64,000 bases of DNA, from contig OY755171.1 of the NCBI GenBank assembly GCA_963576735.1, positions 21,612,182 through 21,676,181 of the forward strand, read 5' to 3'. The translations under genes were made by a program, and so were the position numbers. Positions 61,297-64,000 of this stretch are shown piece after piece. The notes under the pieces are model-generated. The model made no database searches. It was not told where the DNA came from and was given only the letters and a program-made list of their open reading frames with translations. The first letter of the stretch is position 1, and each line of letters starts with the position of its first letter. The DNA comes from Bedellia somnulentella (lineage: Eukaryota > Arthropoda > Insecta > Lepidoptera > Bedelliidae).

Positions 61297-63901
61297 CTGT
61301 GGAAGAAATCTAATTATAGGTTAGCTCATACATCGCAAGAATTATTGACGCAATGGATGTTGAGGTAGTCAAATAGCGAGAACATACATACATACATTAT
61401 ACTCACGGCGCTAGTTCTCATTGGGGTAGGCAGAGACTATCGATCGCCATTTTGTACGATCCTGGAAAATCTCTCTAGCTTCGTTCACATCTATCAAACT
61501 TTTCATACAAGCTCTGTTATCATTCATCCTTCGGACACCTGCCTTTTTGAGCACATTTTCTATTTGGTCCAAATGAGTGAAAGAGATCTATAAAAGCAAT
61601 GTGGAAGGTAATGTTCATTGTTCATAGAGGATGACCTCGGAGGACTCATAGCGAGAACAGTTTATATATAATACAAGAAAAAGTAAAATATGACTGTCGG
61701 CATAGAAGATCCCGGCCCCATTTCTTCTCACGATTTTTGGGCTATGCGGTTGGAGACCCACCACTAAGAACCTTTATTTAACATTTTTTTCCCTTTCAAC
61801 CTCTAAAAGTGGCAAAGGAAAACATTTCCCAAAAGCTTTGGTTACCCCTTCTAGAGATTTATAGCCGCAAGCATATGTATGTATGTAAAAAACGAAGAAC
61901 ACATATTTCACTTACATTGAGAACTATTCTTGGTAGCAAGAATGTTATTTCAGCTTTGCAAATGGCGTCGAATTGCTGCAATTAAAAAAAGGATATATTT
62001 AAAAAAAAGCGAAATAATTAAACCCTTTTGAACACCGATAAAACAGTTTTTTAATGTAGTGTCCTGTGTAATATTAATTTTGAAATACAATCCTTTTTAG
62101 TTGAGAACATTACGGACTGGTAACAACCAAACTTATGAAATTGCGTGATTCAGATGGCGGTTAACTAGGAGCGTCCTACTACCATTAAGGGAGGTAACGT
62201 CTACCAACCAGCGCATAAATAATTCCATAAACTCTGTTTACAATGTATTAGTCATCCCAAAGGTTTGTTGTCTATTGATAAGGATAAATTATTTCATTGA
62301 TGTACGGATCCCTTAAAATTTATTCCCAATAGCAATTGTGCTTGATTAAATAATGTATACTGACTTTATTGACATGATCTCGCAGCACGTTGCAGTACAC
62401 CAGCGCCATGGTTTCCAGCGCAATGAACGTCATGCAGCCGAGCACCCACAGCATGAGGAAAGACGGGTCCTCCTAAATAAAACATACACATACATATACT
62501 CATAGCTATAAGTTCCTACAAGGGATTCCTTGGTAATTTCTGAAAGCTGAGAGGGGAAAATATTATAGATCCTAAATAAAATACAGATTATATTTTTTTT
62601 TAACTCTCGCAGTTTGTAGACATTATATAACAATAATCGGGATTAACCAACTAATATTATAAACCACTTACGTGATATGTTTGCCTGACGTTTCGGCACA
62701 CCTACTGGTGCCGTGGTCACGGGCTAACTCTATAATTACAGACAGATTACTGTTCTTGCAGTTTGGATGGTAATAAATATTTTTGCTTTCATTTACCTCA
62801 AAATCCTTCAAATAATAAAAAGTGACCTAAATGATATTACTAATTAATACAATACATATATTCTAACACTAGTGGATCGGCCCAGCTTCAAACGGGTAGC
62901 GTTGTTTAGAAAGTATCTAAGGTTTCTTCAATTACTGCTAAATTTTGTGAAATTTAGCGCAATGATGACACCTTATACTCGTAGCACTCCTGATTAGTGT
63001 AGCTTTGTGATTTTGAAAGCGTTTTTATGAAGGGTTCAGAATTTCCGATATTAAGCAATATTTCAAGTTGAGTTGAAACGCTATGAAGTAAGTATAACAA
63101 TCTACAAAAGAAACCATACCGCGATTTAGGAGGCAAATACTGGCGCCATCTAGTATGTAATATGTAAATTAGTAAGGATTTGGTGTTGGTCGTTAGGTGA
63201 CAAGCCATAATTAAATGATAACTAGTCTTTTAAAGTATCATTGCATAAGATCATTGTCAACTGAATAATACTGTGTAGTGTGTAATAGTAATAAATTATG
63301 ATACTGATAATAAAATTGCTAAATGCACGTTAACAAAGTGTTTTTTTTTGGCCAAAGTCAAATAACGATACATCTTATTATTATTACTTATTTACTTTAT
63401 AAATTCCGTAGAAAAGAAATATACTCAGCATTATCATGAACATTTGCATTCCTATCATTGCAAAGTAAGCTATTTGGACACCTGTAACAAAAAGAAGTTT
63501 CTAACATTAAATAAATCACTCATTCAGACATTTCTGACAACCCATTATTGATAATACCGTTTTTTAATGTAAAATAATTCTAGGTGTATTTTTACCCACC
63601 ATAATACACGTCATCCAATTCTCCGTACCTTTTCGCGTTGACACCTATTCTCCAGCTGTACAGCAGCACTACTAGAATTGATACATTCTGAAAGAAAAAA
63701 CAAGCAATAATAAAGAGCACAATAATTTAACAAAACTTAAATAAATATATTTGAGTAACTGTAAGACAGCATTTCTTTTATTTTTCAATTGACATATCTT
63801 ACCAAAGTGTATAGAGCGCTGGCGTAGGCTGCATGTTTAACGTGCAGAGTTTTACAACATTGGAGTGATGGGTCTTCATCGTGGGCTAACCATGGTTTCA
63901 T
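61210..63901 (-). CDS. Gene C: compact paralogue of the tetraspan gene
   Basis: Coding exons are 63803-63901, 63600-63687, 63396-63481, 62365-62472, 61916-61975 and 61210-61296. The intact frame has 175 codons, with the same exon lengths and intron phases as gene A. It begins MKPWLAHDEDPSLQCCKT and ends APIEL. Differences from gene A cluster in the third and fourth exons, for example EDPSFLML for ENVSFLVP. All splice sites are GT-AG; intron 3's donor is GTAAAT and intron 2's is GTGGGT. The gene spans only 2.7 kb against 13.3 kb for gene A, although its introns also hold an RTE fragment, SINE-A pieces and a Helitron tail. Upstream exons or promoter would lie beyond the right edge. Role unknown; probably a four-helix membrane protein. 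Confidence 0.83.
61385..61660 (-). mobile_element. RTE-1 fragment in gene C intron 5
   Basis: CATTATACTCACGGCGCTAG, GGGTAGGCAGAGACTATCGA, CGGACACCTGCCTTTTTGAG in the order of the 23588 copy, with an internal rearrangement near 61575-61640. Confidence 0.72.
61710..61892 (+). mobile_element. SINE-A copy, head degraded, gene C intron 5
   Basis: CCCCATTTCTTCTCACGATT through TATAGCCGCAAGCATATGTATG. Confidence 0.7.
61916..61975 (-). CDS. Gene C exon 5
   Basis: The exon has 60 nt, acceptor TTGCAG, donor GTAAGT. It encodes QFDAICKAEIT, then FLLPRIVLN. Confidence 0.8.
62365..62472 (-). CDS. Gene C exon 4
   Basis: The exon has 108 nt, acceptor TATTTAG, donor GTCAGT. It encodes WVLGCMTFIALETMALVYC and ends RDHVNK. 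Confidence 0.82.
62485..62572 (-). mobile_element. SINE-A fragment in gene C intron 3
   Basis: ACATACATATACTCATAGCT, then GCTGAGAGGGGAAAATATT; the middle is deleted. Confidence 0.55.
62879..63235 (-). mobile_element. Heli-2 3'-end fragment in gene C intron 3
   Basis: Minus-strand Heli-2 right end: CTAG (62879-62882) before T, AACGCTACCCGTTTGAAGCT, and ~350 bp matching the 3' part of the other copies (for example CTGGCGCCATCTAGTATG). No 5' terminus, so truncated. Confidence 0.78.
63396..63481 (-). CDS. Gene C exon 3
   Basis: The exon has 86 nt, acceptor TTACAG, donor GTAAAT. It is a methionine-rich version of helix 2 (AMIGMQMFMIMLS). Confidence 0.82.
63600..63687 (-). CDS. Gene C exon 2
   Basis: The exon has 88 nt, acceptor TTTCAG, donor GTGGGT, phase 1. 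It encodes the end of helix 1 and the loop GELDDVYY. Confidence 0.82.
63803..63901 (-). CDS. Gene C exon 1
   Basis: The exon has 99 nt from ATG to a GTAAGA donor. It is nearly identical to gene A exon 1. The sequence before the ATG (GGTGAAG) is a poor acceptor, so the 5'UTR may be continuous here. Confidence 0.82.
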
Positions 63902-64000
63902 CTTCACCAATAAATAAATAATGTCATATATTAAAGCGAGAAGATTTCTAAATGGGTAAAAGTTAACATCAAGTTAGTATAAAAAAAAATCTGCAAATTT

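Overview
This is a eukaryotic, AT-rich, transposon-dense window. It is almost certainly from a moth or butterfly. The pointers are Dong/R4-type retrotransposons sitting in TAA repeats, Helitrons with Lepidoptera-style tails (3' hairpin, then CTAG before a T), several SINE families with lepidopteran heads and tails, and a host gene with short exons and canonical GT-AG introns. There are no prokaryotic features, operons or CRISPR arrays.

Host genes. I assembled by eye a small six-exon gene for a ~175-residue, four-helix membrane protein, present twice on the minus strand. Gene A occupies 3003-16261. Its introns are swollen by LINEs, SINEs and a foldback element. Gene C occupies 61210-63901 and is compact. 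Exon lengths (99, 88, 86, 108, 60, 87) and intron phases (0,1,0,0,0) are identical and most exon differences look conservative. A third, broken copy (exons 3 and 4 plus the intron between them) lies inverted on the plus strand at 27957-28900. The fold resembles insect pasiflora/LAPTM-like tetraspan proteins, but that family assignment is an inference.

Layout. 1-2493: LINE-C copy 1 (apurinic-type endonuclease, RT and the end of ORF1), minus. 2640-17300: gene A, with introns holding LINE-J interrupted by LINE-C copy 2 (3110-5930), LINE-K (6880-8650), LINE-C copy 3 (plus, 10475-11812), Dong copy 1 (11813-13166), a 431-bp foldback MITE (9599-10029) and a Helitron tail (to 14588). 17.3-29.5 kb: SINE-A and SINE-B copies, Heli-2 copy 1 (20092-21556), an RTE-type LINE fragment (23588-24062), DNA-transposon pieces, the pseudogene and a tRNA-like sequence. 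29537-37128: a Helitron (Heli-1) carrying the N-terminal part of a Rep/helicase gene, split by a Dong cluster whose central copy has an uninterrupted 1200-codon ORF. 37-61 kb: further RTE, Helitron, SINE and MITE copies, a piggyBac relic and long unassigned AT-rich stretches. 61-64 kb: gene C.

How it fits together. The window is mostly a record of nested transposition. Dong enters TAA repeats, including the TTA-rich tail of another LINE and a TTA tract inside a Helitron. Heli-2 entered an RTE fragment between A and T and can be removed in silico to restore the RTE sequence. The ~250-bp SINE-A shares its last ~40 bp with the RTE-type LINE, so the RTE machinery probably mobilises it. All calls are from reading alone, with no database search. 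LINE clade names are tentative, and LINE-C, LINE-J, LINE-K, RTE-1, SINE-A/B/C and Heli-1/2/3 are my own labels.
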